64,000 nt of DNA from Christensenella tenuis (GTDB taxonomy: Bacteria > Bacillota > Clostridia > Christensenellales > Christensenellaceae): the NCBI RefSeq assembly GCF_014287795.1, contig NZ_JACOON010000005.1, positions 248,001 to 312,000 on the forward strand. Direction: 5' to 3'. Below, piece after piece: positions 40,684-49,318 of the stretch. Under the pieces are notes generated by a model, which did no database searches, was not told the DNA's origin, and was given only the letters and a program-made list of their open reading frames with translations. Both the position numbers and the translations under genes were made by a program. Positions within the stretch are counted from its first letter, which is position 1, and each line of letters starts with the position of its first letter.

Positions 40684-42058
40684 CGGAGCTGCAAGCAGTA
40701 TACCACAGGGACGGATTGCCCCCAATAACCTGGAAGCGGAACAATCTATCCTGGGCAGTATGCTATTGAATGAAAAATGCGTGTTTGAGGCGATGGAAGC
40801 CTTGCACGAAGCGGATTTCCATCAACAACAGCACCGCAATATTTTTCGTGCCATGGACGAGCTTGTGCGTGAAGGAGTCGCCGTGGATATGGTGACGGTC
40901 AGCCAAAAGCTGGAGCAGGAAGGGCATATGCCTATGGGCGGCATGGAATACCTTTCGAACCTTACGATGACTGTACCGTCGGTTGCCAACTTAAAGCATT
41001 ACATCCACATTGTCAAAGAAAAAGCGTCGCTGCGGGAAATGATCGACGTGTGCATGAAAATTTCGGACGATTGCTATCGTGGGGAACAGGACGCGCGGGA
41101 AATTGCAAACACCGCCGCGACGGCGATACTGCGGCTTGCGCTTCAGGATGAACGAAGCTCAATGCAGCACCTTTCGGCGGCGCTCCAGCAGAGCTATGTT
41201 ATCATCAGCGAAGCGATGAAAAATAAAGATGGACTCATGGGCCTTCCTGCGGGTTTCCCACTGATGGACAAGATGCTGTCCGGCTTGCAGGGAGGACAGC
41301 TGATCGTTATTGCGGGACGTCCGGGTATGGGTAAAACGAGCTTTGCAATGAACATGGTGGAATATATCGGCCTGACGCAAAAAGCGGTCTGCCTTGTATT
41401 TTCGTTGGAAATGTCGGCAGACCAGCTTGCGACGCGCATGCTGTGTTCGCAGGCGAAGGTGGACAGCCAAGACGCCCGTACGGGCAAGATTGGCGCGGTG
41501 GAGATCAATAAATTTGCCGAGGCTATGAAAGAGCTTTCGGGTACGGAGATCTATATTGACGATTCTGCATCCATTACGCCGACGGAAATGCTTGCCAAGG
41601 CGCAAAGCTTGAAAAAGAGCAAGGGCCTTGGCCTCATTGCCATCGACTACCTGCAGCTCATGCAGGCAGGCGGCCGGGCGGAAAGCCGCCAGCAGGAGGT
41701 CGCGCAAATCACGCGAACCCTTAAAATTATGGCAAAAGAACTGAATGTACCGATCCTGCTGCTTTCCCAGCTTTCCCGTGCGTCGGAGAAGCGGGACAAG
41801 AAATCGCGGTACCCGATGCTTTCCGACCTGCGCGAATCGGGTGCAATTGAGCAGGACGCAGATGTGGTCATCTTCCTGCACAGGGAGGATTACTATCCGG
41901 AAGACAAAACGCCGGAGAATATGGGTAAGGCACGCATCATCATCGCCAAGCAAAGAAGCGGCCCCACGGGGGCGATCTCAATGCAATGGCAGGGTGAATA
42001 TACGAAATATATGGAAGTGGATTATGTCCACGATGACGAGGAGGCGCCGGAATATTGA
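40676..42058 (+). CDS. dnaB: Replicative DNA helicase DnaB
   Basis: A 460-residue helicase (called DnaC in Bacillus subtilis). The N-terminal helical domain contains NNLEAEQSILGSML; the RecA-like motor has Walker A GRPGMGKTSFAMN, Walker B region LIAIDYLQLMQ and the arginine-finger region SDLRESGAIEQDAD. It overlaps rplI by eight bases. ATG 40676 is chosen because it follows GAGG and the extra N-terminal residues of the longer frame add nothing conserved. Confidence 0.97.
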   Translation: MADGAASSIPQGRIAPNNLEAEQSILGSMLLNEKCVFEAMEALHEADFHQQQHRNIFRAMDELVREGVAVDMVTVSQKLEQEGHMPMGGMEYLSNLTMTVPSVANLKHYIHIVKEKASLREMIDVCMKISDDCYRGEQDAREIANTAATAILRLALQDERSSMQHLSAALQQSYVIISEAMKNKDGLMGLPAGFPLMDKMLSGLQGGQLIVIAGRPGMGKTSFAMNMVEYIGLTQKAVCLVFSLEMSADQLATRMLCSQAKVDSQDARTGKIGAVEINKFAEAMKELSGTEIYIDDSASITPTEMLAKAQSLKKSKGLGLIAIDYLQLMQAGGRAESRQQEVAQITRTLKIMAKELNVPILLLSQLSRASEKRDKKSRYPMLSDLRESGAIEQDADVVIFLHREDYYPEDKTPENMGKARIIIAKQRSGPTGAISMQWQGEYTKYMEVDYVHDDEEAPEY

Positions 42059-42543
42059 TTACGAACCAGTGGTTCTGTGGACTTTCAGACGATGCCCGTA
42101 AGATCCGTGAAACAGTATTTGTGGAAGAACAGGGATTTCCGCCGGAGGAAGAATTTGACGTGCTTGACGATCAGGCGATGCATGTTGTGATTTATGATGG
42201 GGAACGGCCGGTTGGTACGGGGCGTGTGTATCACGATGGAAAAACATTCCGTATTGGCCGGCTGTGTGTGTTGAAGGAAGAGCGCGGACAGGGAATCGGC
42301 GACCTTATGATGCGTGTATTGCTCGTGAAAGCATTTGAATTCAACCCTACGCAGGTGCGCATCGACGCCCAGGCCCATGCCAGGACTTTTTATGAAAATT
42401 TTGGCTTTGAGCAGGACGGGGCGGAAATAGAGGATGCGGGCGTTCCGCATATTCCGATGCGCGTCACAAAAGATACGCTCGTTTTTAAAAGCGGCTGTGG
42501 CAAGGAAATGCATTTCAAGGAAATTTTTCCGGACAAGGAATGA
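42055..42543 (+). CDS. GNAT-family N-acetyltransferase
   Basis: A 162-residue acetyltransferase of the ElaA/YjcF-like kind, with RETVFVEEQGFPPEEEFD at the front, the acetyl-CoA loop EERGQGIGDLMM and the C-terminal ARTFYENFGF. It starts with TTG overlapping the dnaB stop, with GAGGAGG upstream inside dnaB. The acceptor is unknown. It is probably co-transcribed with dnaB and the next gene. Confidence 0.88.
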   Translation: MITNQWFCGLSDDARKIRETVFVEEQGFPPEEEFDVLDDQAMHVVIYDGERPVGTGRVYHDGKTFRIGRLCVLKEERGQGIGDLMMRVLLVKAFEFNPTQVRIDAQAHARTFYENFGFEQDGAEIEDAGVPHIPMRVTKDTLVFKSGCGKEMHFKEIFPDKE

Positions 42544-42547
42544 GCGC

Positions 42548-43006
42548 ATGTATGCGGTTTTGGTAATTTGTGCGGGTATATTCGTGTCCGGCCTTTTTCT
42601 TCTGATCCGCGGTTTATACCGGAATAAAATCAAAAAACATATTTTTCAGTATGGGAAGGCTTATATGGGCCGGGTTGTCTTCCTGGAGGTGCACTTCAAT
42701 CCTGAAGGCACAAGAAAATATAGCTGGCGGACGGGGAATGAAACGTACAGCGAGGTTCCGATGTTTCGCATTGACGAGATTGAGCTTGATGGGGAGCCGC
42801 TGCTGGCGGAGTCGATTGACCGCTGCAAGTGTGATAAATATTTGGAAGGCGACGAGGTTGAGGTTTTATTTTTGCCCGGGTATTCCACAAAGGTAGTGAT
42901 CCGTGAAGAATACGAAACTGGAATGAATAATTGGGAAGCAGGCGGTATCTTACTGCTTGCCCTAGGCCTGATTGGCATTTTGTATTTCATTAGGGCACGG
43001 TTTTAG
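42548..43006 (+). CDS. Hypothetical membrane protein with two end spans (DUF3592-like)
   Basis: A 152-residue protein with a hydrophobic N terminus (about 2-22), a soluble middle of about 100 residues, and a C-terminal span (about 128-148). The middle shows GRVVFLEVHFNPEG, a fold that recalls DUF3592 proteins, and a Cys/Lys patch (RCKCDKYLEGDEVEVLF). Function is unknown. It starts four bases after the acetyltransferase gene. Confidence 0.7.
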   Translation: MYAVLVICAGIFVSGLFLLIRGLYRNKIKKHIFQYGKAYMGRVVFLEVHFNPEGTRKYSWRTGNETYSEVPMFRIDEIELDGEPLLAESIDRCKCDKYLEGDEVEVLFLPGYSTKVVIREEYETGMNNWEAGGILLLALGLIGILYFIRARF

Positions 43007-43061
43007 GAAAAAAAGAAAATAGCGGTAAAAAAGGGTTGTTTCGATGAGGAAAGACCAGGAG

Positions 43062-43097
43062 AAAAACAGGCGGGTGCGCGGCATAAGCCTGTTTTTT
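43062..43097. terminator. Bidirectional terminator
   Basis: AAAAACAGGC (43062-43071) pairs GCCTGTTTTT (43087-43096), with an A run on one side and a T run on the other, so it can serve the plus-strand dnaB operon and the minus-strand lipoprotein gene. The rest of 43007-43219 shows nothing else. Confidence 0.85.
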
Positions 43098-43219
43098 GCT
43101 GCACAATAAAACGGAATCGGTCTGTTTTTTCGTTGCAGGACTTGTTTTCATACGGATTGCCTTCCGTGTGCGTATAGCGGGTGACGGAAAATGCAGCGGA
43201 ATGGACGCAAGGCTTTCGC

Positions 43220-43639
43220 TCAGGATTCAAACGCGATATAAAGCCCAAGCCCGCCTTCCGTGATGCTGACACCAAGATGGATACCGTCCTTCCGCAGCAC
43301 GATACCTGCGGAGTCGGAGTTGCTGTCGCCTGCGATCTCATGGAATCCGTTTTCTTTCAGTGTTTCTATATAAAGCTCTCCTTGTTCCCGTGAAATCTCT
43401 TTTAGGAAGAGGGAATAATATCCGTCTGTTTCATCATACACCGCATAATCCGGCATGCCTGCCCGCGGCCGGGGAATTGCCTGCGTATACCTGTTGTCCG
43501 GCCATTCGGAAAGCTGTTCGCTCATAAGAGAGGGCGCATCAGCGGATTGCGCCGCCCCGCCTGCAGGAGCGGCGAGACAACCTGCCGCCAAGCAGGCGGT
43601 ACAAAAAACAGACACGATCAATAGTATCGTCTTTCTCAT
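43220..43639 (-). CDS. Small hypothetical lipoprotein
   Basis: A 139-residue protein with a lipoprotein signal (lipobox LAAGC) and an Ala/Ser-rich tether. The mature domain has VYDETDGYYSLFLKEISREQGELY and GVSITEGGLGLYIAF, resembling no family I can name. It is on the same strand as, and 40 bases after, the membrane-protein genes and PadR gene, so it may be part of that operon. Confidence 0.7.
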   Translation of the reverse strand: MRKTILLIVSVFCTACLAAGCLAAPAGGAAQSADAPSLMSEQLSEWPDNRYTQAIPRPRAGMPDYAVYDETDGYYSLFLKEISREQGELYIETLKENGFHEIAGDSNSDSAGIVLRKDGIHLGVSITEGGLGLYIAFES

Positions 43640-43679
43640 TGTTGATTCCTTTCGGATTGGTTTAAAAAATAAGCTGGCA

Positions 43680-44228
43680 TCAGGGGCGAAGCCCGGTATT
43701 GGGTCTGCGGATCTTCGGCAGCAGGAACAGGCAAAGCGTTATGGCCGCAAAAACGAGAAAGAGCAGGAGCAATGTATTGGGCCGTGAAGTAATATAAGTT
43801 GTTGTCGGCCCGTCCACTCCGCCGATGACGGCGCTGCCGGTATCTGCCATCACAATACCACCGCTTCCGTCGTACAGGATGGAGGTTGATCCATCCATAT
43901 GTGAAGCAGACAGAAGCGCTTCAAAATATGGATATATATTGGAAAACCCAAGAAAGCAGGTGATGCCAAGGCACACGTATTTCAGGAAAACCAACGGATG
44001 TGGACGGTGGATCCGGTTCAGCCTTCCCGAAATGACGGCCGCGGCCCCCATGCGCGCGGCAGCCTCCCATTCCGCACAGTCCTGAGAAAAGCCCTCTTCC
44101 ATCAGTTTTGCCACTTTATGCTCCATATGGTCGGAAAGTTCCTCGCGGAATTCTGTCCGTACCCTTTCGGAACGGATCGCGCTGCATACGGAATCAATGT
44201 AATCCAATGCGGTTTTTCCAAGTTTCAT
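43680..44228 (-). CDS. Membrane protein with PadR-linked N-terminal domain, paralogue 1
   Basis: A 182-residue protein. The N-terminal soluble helical domain (about 1-75, with FREELSDHMEHKVAKLMEEGFS and a Met-Gly turn) is the kind fused to permeases or small membrane proteins in PadR operons. Two membrane spans follow (about 88-105 and 152-172), with an exposed loop holding DGSGGIVMADTGSAVIGG. It is a paralogue of the next gene to the right. Role unknown; envelope-stress or transport control is a guess from context. Confidence 0.72.
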   Translation of the reverse strand: MKLGKTALDYIDSVCSAIRSERVRTEFREELSDHMEHKVAKLMEEGFSQDCAEWEAAARMGAAAVISGRLNRIHRPHPLVFLKYVCLGITCFLGFSNIYPYFEALLSASHMDGSTSILYDGSGGIVMADTGSAVIGGVDGPTTTYITSRPNTLLLLFLVFAAITLCLFLLPKIRRPNTGLRP

Positions 44229-44251
44229 GCGTTACCCTTCTTCGGTGTGTT

Positions 44252-44764
44252 TTAAGCGTGACGAACGCTGCGCATATGCGCTTTCCCTGCATGGCGCCGG
44301 ATTGCCGGAATAACAAAGAGCAGGACGGAAACAACCAGCGGAAGCCAGAAGAAGAGGCGATAATCGAAAGAACCGTGTTCGGTCATAATCATTGGCTCCG
44401 GCGTGAAGAAATTGACGCCGTCCGGCAGATAACCCCGTAAACAGGCAGTTCCCCAGGCGCATGCATTCCAGATGCCGGCAGACGCCGCCAGTGTGAGGAA
44501 AATAGTCCGCAAAACAAGCAGTAGGGAGGAATTTTCCTTGTGTACGATATTCATTTCCTGCGCGGGTACGTCCGCCGAACCCATGCGGACGATGGTTTCC
44601 GTCTCTGCATCCTCTTGGGAAAGCCCCGTTTCTTCCATCAGGCTTGTAACGCGTTCGGCTGCGTGACCGAGGAGCTCTTCCCGGAAGCTTTGCCTCGCGT
44701 TGGCGGATTTAATTTTTTCGCATACCTGTTCCGCATAATTCAATACGGCTGTACCGGGTTTCAT
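44252..44764 (-). CDS. Membrane protein with PadR-linked N-terminal domain, paralogue 2
   Basis: A 170-residue protein with the same layout as its neighbour: helical N domain (SFREELLGHAAERVTSLMEETGLS), first span about 82-102, exposed loop, second span about 135-155, basic tail. The start at 44764 follows GGAGATCAGG and shares one base with the PadR stop (TAATG), so it is translationally coupled to the regulator gene. Confidence 0.75.
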   Translation of the reverse strand: MKPGTAVLNYAEQVCEKIKSANARQSFREELLGHAAERVTSLMEETGLSQEDAETETIVRMGSADVPAQEMNIVHKENSSLLLVLRTIFLTLAASAGIWNACAWGTACLRGYLPDGVNFFTPEPMIMTEHGSFDYRLFFWLPLVVSVLLFVIPAIRRHAGKAHMRSVRHA

Positions 44765-45096
44765 TATGCCTGATCTCCTATCATACTTTCCATCGCGGTG
44801 GAAAATGTGCGCCATTCCCTTTTTTTAGCGTGCAGCTGCTTTTTGCCGCGTTCCGTAATCTTATAGTATTTGCGCAGCCTGCCGTTTTCGGCCTTAACCG
44901 CATAAGACTCGATGTATTCGTCTTTTTGCATAGCATGCAAAACGGGATAGAGCGTGCCTTCCTGAAATTCAAAAACGTTGCCTGACCGTTCCGCCAGCTC
45001 ACTGATGATCTGGTATCCGTACATATCCCTGGCTTCCAGCAAATGAAGGATCAAAAGAGAGGTTCCCACGGAGGTCATGTTTTTATCAAATTTCAA
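44764..45096 (-). CDS. PadR-family transcriptional regulator
   Basis: A 110-residue regulator with a winged helix: LLEARDMYGYQIISELAERS, EFQEGTLYPVLHAMQKDEYIES and RKYYKITERGKKQL are the PadR signature pieces. The TTG start at 45096 is chosen because it follows AAAGGA by eight bases and lies downstream of the consensus promoter; the ATG-led longer frame to 45165 would begin inside the promoter. It heads an operon of two paralogous membrane proteins and probably the lipoprotein, and very likely represses itself through the operator upstream. Confidence 0.92.
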   Translation of the reverse strand: MKFDKNMTSVGTSLLILHLLEARDMYGYQIISELAERSGNVFEFQEGTLYPVLHAMQKDEYIESYAVKAENGRLRKYYKITERGKKQLHAKKREWRTFSTAMESMIGDQA

Positions 45097-45133
45097 AAAA
45101 TCATTCCTTTCTGTGAGATTTGGCTTAAAAAAA

Positions 45134-45185
45134 ATACCTTGAATATCTATGCTTTGATTATACATAGGTATTCAAGGTATGTCAA
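45134..45185 (-). promoter_or_regulatory. Consensus promoter with an 18-base inverted-repeat operator for the PadR operon
   Basis: On the minus strand, TTGACA (45185-45180), a 17-base spacer and TATAAT (45162-45157) form a perfect promoter. Overlying it, ATACCTTGAATATCTATG (45134-45151) is matched in inverted form at 45163-45180 with 17 of 18 bases and an 11-base spacer. One arm covers the -35/-10 spacer and the other the start region. Confidence 0.85.
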
Positions 45186-45203
45186 GCGGCACGGGATATG
45201 AAT

Positions 45204-45719
45204 TTAATATTTGTCCCGGTGTACGCGTTCCTCCACGATTTCCGGATGCGGCTTTCCATGTTCCGCAGGATGGCCGACTGAAATTACGCTGAATGGAATG
45301 ATGTCTTCCGGAATTTCGAGAATGCGGCGTACGCCTTCCGGCCCTTCCTTCGTAGGATAGCACCCAAGCCATACCGCTCCAAGGCCGAGGCCTTCCGCCG
45401 CAATCAAAATATTCTGCGTGGCGGCCGAGCAGTCCTGAATAAAAAAATCTTTGGTTGAACCCTGGTAATCGCGCAGGTTTGCACATACGACGATTGCAAG
45501 ACCGGCGTTTTTCAGCATCGGCCAATAAGGCCGCACCGTTGATAATGCTTCCAGGCGTTCCTTATCGCGCACAACAATAAATTCCCACGGGCGGGCGTTG
45601 CGGGCGCTTGGGGCGCTGAAGCCGGCTGAAAGCAGAAGTTCTTCATGCTCCCGGGAAACAGGCTCGCCCGTATACTTGCGTACGCTCCTCCGGTGAAATA
45701 CACAGGATAATTGTTCCAT
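45204..45719 (-). CDS. Nitroreductase-family flavoprotein
   Basis: A 171-residue FMN-dependent oxidoreductase. It opens with RRSVRKYTGEPV, and shows GFSAPSARNARPWEFIVV, AATQNILIAAEGLGLGAVWLG and SVGHPAEHGKPHPE. It is short, as in the clostridial nitroreductase group that acts on small quinones, nitro compounds or as yet unknown electrophiles. ATG 45719 follows GGAGG with eight bases between; the TTG two codons upstream is too close. It faces away from the pseudouridine synthase gene. Confidence 0.9.
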   Translation of the reverse strand: MEQLSCVFHRRSVRKYTGEPVSREHEELLLSAGFSAPSARNARPWEFIVVRDKERLEALSTVRPYWPMLKNAGLAIVVCANLRDYQGSTKDFFIQDCSAATQNILIAAEGLGLGAVWLGCYPTKEGPEGVRRILEIPEDIIPFSVISVGHPAEHGKPHPEIVEERVHRDKY

Positions 45720-45787
45720 AATCAAAACCTCCTAATCTACGGTGAAATATGTATAAACAAGTTTACTATAACTTATCCCCGTTCAAT

Positions 45788-45816
45788 TTGCAAATTTGAT
45801 ATACAGGTACTATAAT
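45788..45816 (+). promoter_or_regulatory. Promoter before the S4-type pseudouridine synthase gene
   Basis: TTGCAA (45788-45793), 17-base spacer and TATAAT (45811-45816), about 60 bases before the start codon. Confidence 0.75.
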
Positions 45817-45876
45817 ACAATATGTGGTACAGAAAAGAATGCCGGAGCACAACCGGAGGCGTGAAGGGAAACATAC

Positions 45877-46785
45877 ATGATCAAGCTGGAAATTACGCAG
45901 GAACATCAGGGACTTCGCATCACACAATGCGTAGCGGACTTTTTACCGGAACTCGCTTCCCTGAATCTCAAAAAAATGATCAAGTCCGGGGATATTAAGC
46001 TGAACGGATGCCTTATTAAAAAAGATTTTGAAGTAGAACAGGGAGATATTATCGAAGTCTATGTCCCTGTCGAGGTTCAGCGTTTTCCCCTGCTTGACAT
46101 TGTATACGAGGATAAAAACATCATTGTATTGAACAAACAGCCGGGGACGGTAGTCGTGGGCCGGGTTGACCAGAACACCCCCGAGCTGATGTCTATGGTG
46201 ATTAACTACATGCACGACGCGGGCGAATACTCTGAGGAATCGGGATGCATACCGTTCGCCTGCTTTAAGCTCGATATTTACACGGGCGGACTTGTGATGT
46301 TTGCAAAAAATGCGGAATACTTCGAGGCAATACGCGAAGCAGTCCGCCAGCGCAGGCTGCAACGTACGTTTCGCGCCATTATCAAAGGATGCCCGGACTA
46401 TGAGCGGGGCGAGTTCCAGCATTTTTATGTAAAGGACGGGGAGGACAAGTACCGGGTTTCCCAAAAAAAAATGCGGGGATCGGTTCCGATCTATACGCGT
46501 TACCGTGTTCTTGAAAGCAACGGCATTTTCAGCATTGTGGAGATCGAACCCGTAACGCAGTATTTAAATCAGGAGCGTGCCCATATGGAGGCGGCAGGCT
46601 TCCCGGTTTTGGGCGACCAGCTGTATGGAGACACGCGCACCAACAGGAAGCTGGGAATCAAATACCAAGCGCTGTGGGCAAACAAAATCAGCTTCAATAC
46701 GGGCGTGAATAACATGCTCGAATATCTTAACGGAAAGACGATTGAAACGGAAGATATCGATTTCCCGCTGGTAAATTTTGAATGA
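45877..46785 (+). CDS. RluA-family pseudouridine synthase with S4 domain, variant catalytic motif
   Basis: A 302-residue protein with an N-terminal S4 RNA-binding domain (about 15-70) and an RluA-type synthase domain. The catalytic segment usually reads HRLDxxTSG; here it is FKLDIYTGG, which keeps the Asp nucleophile and the LD/G framework but loses His-Arg. Other pieces fit: VLNKQPGTVVVG, TRYRVLE, and GDQLYGDTRTNRKLG. It would isomerise uridines in rRNA or tRNA; the target is unknown. Start ATG 45877 follows GGAGGCGTGAAGGG. Confidence 0.82.
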   Translation: MIKLEITQEHQGLRITQCVADFLPELASLNLKKMIKSGDIKLNGCLIKKDFEVEQGDIIEVYVPVEVQRFPLLDIVYEDKNIIVLNKQPGTVVVGRVDQNTPELMSMVINYMHDAGEYSEESGCIPFACFKLDIYTGGLVMFAKNAEYFEAIREAVRQRRLQRTFRAIIKGCPDYERGEFQHFYVKDGEDKYRVSQKKMRGSVPIYTRYRVLESNGIFSIVEIEPVTQYLNQERAHMEAAGFPVLGDQLYGDTRTNRKLGIKYQALWANKISFNTGVNNMLEYLNGKTIETEDIDFPLVNFE

Positions 46786-46816
46786 GCGGAAGGTATGGAT
46801 TTTCGCGGGATAAAAT

Positions 46817-47488
46817 TTAAGGGATGTGAATTTCAAACAGGTTCCACGGAAAATAGCCGGGCGGAGGGCATGTGAATGCCATCCGTTCTTTTTTTGTGGG
46901 GTGCAGGAAGGAAAGGCTGTACGCCCACAAACATAGTTTGGAATTTTCCACCCCGCCATATTTTATATCCCCAACAAGCGGCGCTCCCGCGTGGGAAAAT
47001 TGTACGCGGATCTGGTGGGGCCGGCCGGTTTTGAGGAAAATATCCGCGAGAAAATAGCTGTCTTTTTCTTGAACCATACGGTAGGAAAGCTCGGCCTGTT
47101 TCGCGCGCGGCGTCCCCCGAGGGACGACGCGCGTCCTGTTTGTCCGGCTGTCTTTTAAAAGCGCATCAGAAAACGCACCCTCCGGCGGTAGCTTACGGGC
47201 GGTGATTGCGTAGTAACGTTTGGCACAGGAATGATCCTTTATTTGCGCGGACAGGCGTGCGGCCGCTTTTGATGTGCGCGCAAAGACCATCACGCCGCCT
47301 GCCGGACGGTCAAGACGGTGCACGAGGCCAAGATATACCGCGCCGGGTTTATCATATTTTTTTTTGATATATTGTTTCATTAAGGTTAAAAAGTCCATAT
47401 CGTGCGAGGCATCCGCCTGTGAGGGCATATTTTGCGGTTTGACTGCAACGATTATATGGTTGTCTTCGTATAAAATTTCCGGGATCAT
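46817..47488 (-). CDS. RluA-family pseudouridine synthase
   Basis: A 223-residue synthase without an S4 domain. It has ILYEDNHIIVAVKP, the intact catalytic VHRLDRPAGGVMVF and the late GRPHQIRVQFSHAGAPLVGD. It modifies uridines in structured RNA; the precise site cannot be predicted. The start at 47488 overlaps the upstream methyltransferase stop as ATGA with AAGGTGG as ribosome site; a GTG three codons earlier is possible. Confidence 0.92.
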   Translation of the reverse strand: MIPEILYEDNHIIVAVKPQNMPSQADASHDMDFLTLMKQYIKKKYDKPGAVYLGLVHRLDRPAGGVMVFARTSKAAARLSAQIKDHSCAKRYYAITARKLPPEGAFSDALLKDSRTNRTRVVPRGTPRAKQAELSYRMVQEKDSYFLADIFLKTGRPHQIRVQFSHAGAPLVGDIKYGGVENSKLCLWAYSLSFLHPTKKERMAFTCPPPGYFPWNLFEIHIP

Positions 47489-48342
47489 ATGTGCCACCTT
47501 GTCGTTGTACCGCAGGGCAAAACGATTTGCTGTCCTTTTACGGGCAGGCAGAGGTCGCCCGCGTCAATCGTGCCCCTGCGTCCATTAAGGCAGATATTGA
47601 GGAGGTTTTGGCACACAATGGAAGAAAGCCCGGTGGTGTAAGAATTAATGATGAAAAAGAGCGGCGTATCCGAGAGGAGTTTTGCGGTCTCGCACACGAG
47701 GTGAAACAGATCATCCTCGGTACGGAACACTTTACCGTCCGCGCCGCGCCCATAGCTTGGCGGATCCATGACAATACCGTCATAACGGTTGCCCCGGCGC
47801 TGTTCGCGCAGCACAAACTTCAAGCAGTCGTCCGCCAGAATGCGGACAGGACGGCCTTCAAGACCGGACAAAAAAAGGTTTTCCTTTGCCCATCCGTTCA
47901 TGCTTTTTGCCGCATCGATATGCGTAACCTGCGCGCCAGCCTGCGCGCAGGCAAGCGTCGCTCCTCCGGTATATGCAAACAGGTTGAGGATGCGCGGCCG
48001 GAAGGAAGCTCTTTCGATCATCTTTGCCATGAAGTCCCAGTTGGAAGCCTGCTCGGGGAAAAGGCCGGTATGCTTGAAGCCGGTAGGACGCACATAAAAT
48101 TTCAGGCCGCCGTATGTAACCGTCCAACGTTCGGGCAGCTTTTTGATAAAATTCCATTTACCGCCGCCGCGTTCGCTGCGAATATATTCCGCATGCGCAT
48201 CCTGCCACAGCGCCGGAGCCTGTTTTGCCCAAATCACCTGCGGATCGGGCCGGGCAAGAACCACATCCCCCCACCTTTCAAGCTTCATTCCATCGCCCGT
48301 ATCGAGCACCGTATAATCCTGCCATCCATCCGTTAAGAACAC
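47485..48342 (-). CDS. Class I SAM-dependent methyltransferase (RlmI-like)
   Basis: A 285-residue methyltransferase. The SAM site is LNLFAYTGGATLACAQAGA with Asp at the end of strand 2 (VTHIDAAK), and the catalytic segment MDPPSYGRG matches rRNA cytosine or guanine methyltransferases of the RlmI/RlmK kind. An N-terminal domain of about 100 residues (GFKHTGLFPEQ) precedes it. Coupling to an RluA-type gene supports rRNA modification. Start follows GAGGTGC. Confidence 0.85.
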   Translation of the reverse strand: MFLTDGWQDYTVLDTGDGMKLERWGDVVLARPDPQVIWAKQAPALWQDAHAEYIRSERGGGKWNFIKKLPERWTVTYGGLKFYVRPTGFKHTGLFPEQASNWDFMAKMIERASFRPRILNLFAYTGGATLACAQAGAQVTHIDAAKSMNGWAKENLFLSGLEGRPVRILADDCLKFVLREQRRGNRYDGIVMDPPSYGRGADGKVFRTEDDLFHLVCETAKLLSDTPLFFIINSYTTGLSSIVCQNLLNICLNGRRGTIDAGDLCLPVKGQQIVLPCGTTTRWHI

Positions 48343-48422
48343 ATTGCACCTCGTTTGCCGTTAAAATCATTATTACTGCTATTTTAACACAAATATGTGC
48401 ATGGATACTATACTATCATATA

Positions 48423-48431
48423 TGCTATAAT
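48423..48431 (+). promoter_or_regulatory. Extended -10 promoter of ispE
   Basis: TGCTATAAT (TATAAT at 48426-48431) about 30 bases before the ispE start; no convincing -35 is seen. The gap also holds the minus-strand methyltransferase start. Confidence 0.55.
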
Positions 48432-48460
48432 ATTTCTGCCAGAATTCACGGAGGCGTCTT

Positions 48461-49318
48461 ATGAAACTGAACGCATATGCGAAACTAAACCTGTCGCTTG
48501 CCATTACCGGCAGGCGCGCAGACGGAATGCATGATCTTGATATGCTGATGCAAAACATAACGCTTGCGGACGAGCTTGAAATTGTCCCGGCGGATAAGAT
48601 TTCCCTGCAATGTGACGGAGTGGCGGCGGACGAGCGCAATACGGCCGTGCAGGCGGCCCGCCTGTTTTTCCGGATGACGGGAATACGCGGCGGAGCGCGG
48701 ATGACGCTGAAAAAGAACATTCCGGCGCAGGCGGGGCTCGGCGGCGGCAGCAGCGACGCCGGAGCCGTATTAAACGCGCTCAATGCGCTTTATGGGGCAG
48801 GGCTCTCCGAACAACAGATGATTGACGCCGCGGTGCAGATCGGCGCGGACGTACCCTTCTTTATCCGCGGCGGCTGCATGCGCGCGCGGGGGATTGGCGA
48901 ACTCCTTACGCCTGCCGTCAACCGCTGCGGTTTTTCTTATCTGCTCCTCAAGCCGCAGGAAGGCGTTCCCACGGGGCCTGCCTATGCAAAATACCATGAA
49001 TGCCCTGGCCGGGCGCCGGATATCGATGCGGTTGCGGGCGCCCTTGAAACGGGAAACAGGAATGCATTTTTCCAGGCGGCCGGAAATTCACTCCAGCCCG
49101 CGGGCATTGCGCTCTGTCCGCCGGTGGATACGGTTTTGCAGGCATGCATGGAATATGGCGCGGATTTTGCCATGATGACAGGCAGCGGGAGTTGTGTGTT
49201 CGCAGTATTTCCCAATGAAGAAAAAGAAGAAAGGGCCTTTTTGGCTTTTTCCCGGAGATATCCTTTTTGTATCAAAGTACATGATACCGAAAAGGCATAC
49301 GAGGTATTGGAACGATGA
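48461..49318 (+). CDS. ispE: 4-diphosphocytidyl-2-C-methyl-D-erythritol kinase
   Basis: A 285-residue GHMP kinase of the non-mevalonate (MEP) isoprenoid pathway. It has AYAKLNLSLAITGRRADGMHDLD, the ATP loop IPAQAGLGGGSSDAGAV, and the third motif MMTGSGSCVFAVF. It phosphorylates the 2-hydroxyl of CDP-methylerythritol in the cytosol. The ATG follows ACGGAGGCG. It overlaps the next gene by four bases. Confidence 0.95.
   Translation: MKLNAYAKLNLSLAITGRRADGMHDLDMLMQNITLADELEIVPADKISLQCDGVAADERNTAVQAARLFFRMTGIRGGARMTLKKNIPAQAGLGGGSSDAGAVLNALNALYGAGLSEQQMIDAAVQIGADVPFFIRGGCMRARGIGELLTPAVNRCGFSYLLLKPQEGVPTGPAYAKYHECPGRAPDIDAVAGALETGNRNAFFQAAGNSLQPAGIALCPPVDTVLQACMEYGADFAMMTGSGSCVFAVFPNEEKEERAFLAFSRRYPFCIKVHDTEKAYEVLER

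Noticed and set aside
45097..45165. ATG-led longer N terminus of PadR
   Set aside because: It would start at the -10 box of a perfect promoter; the TTG at 45096 has a ribosome site and the conserved domain starts after it.
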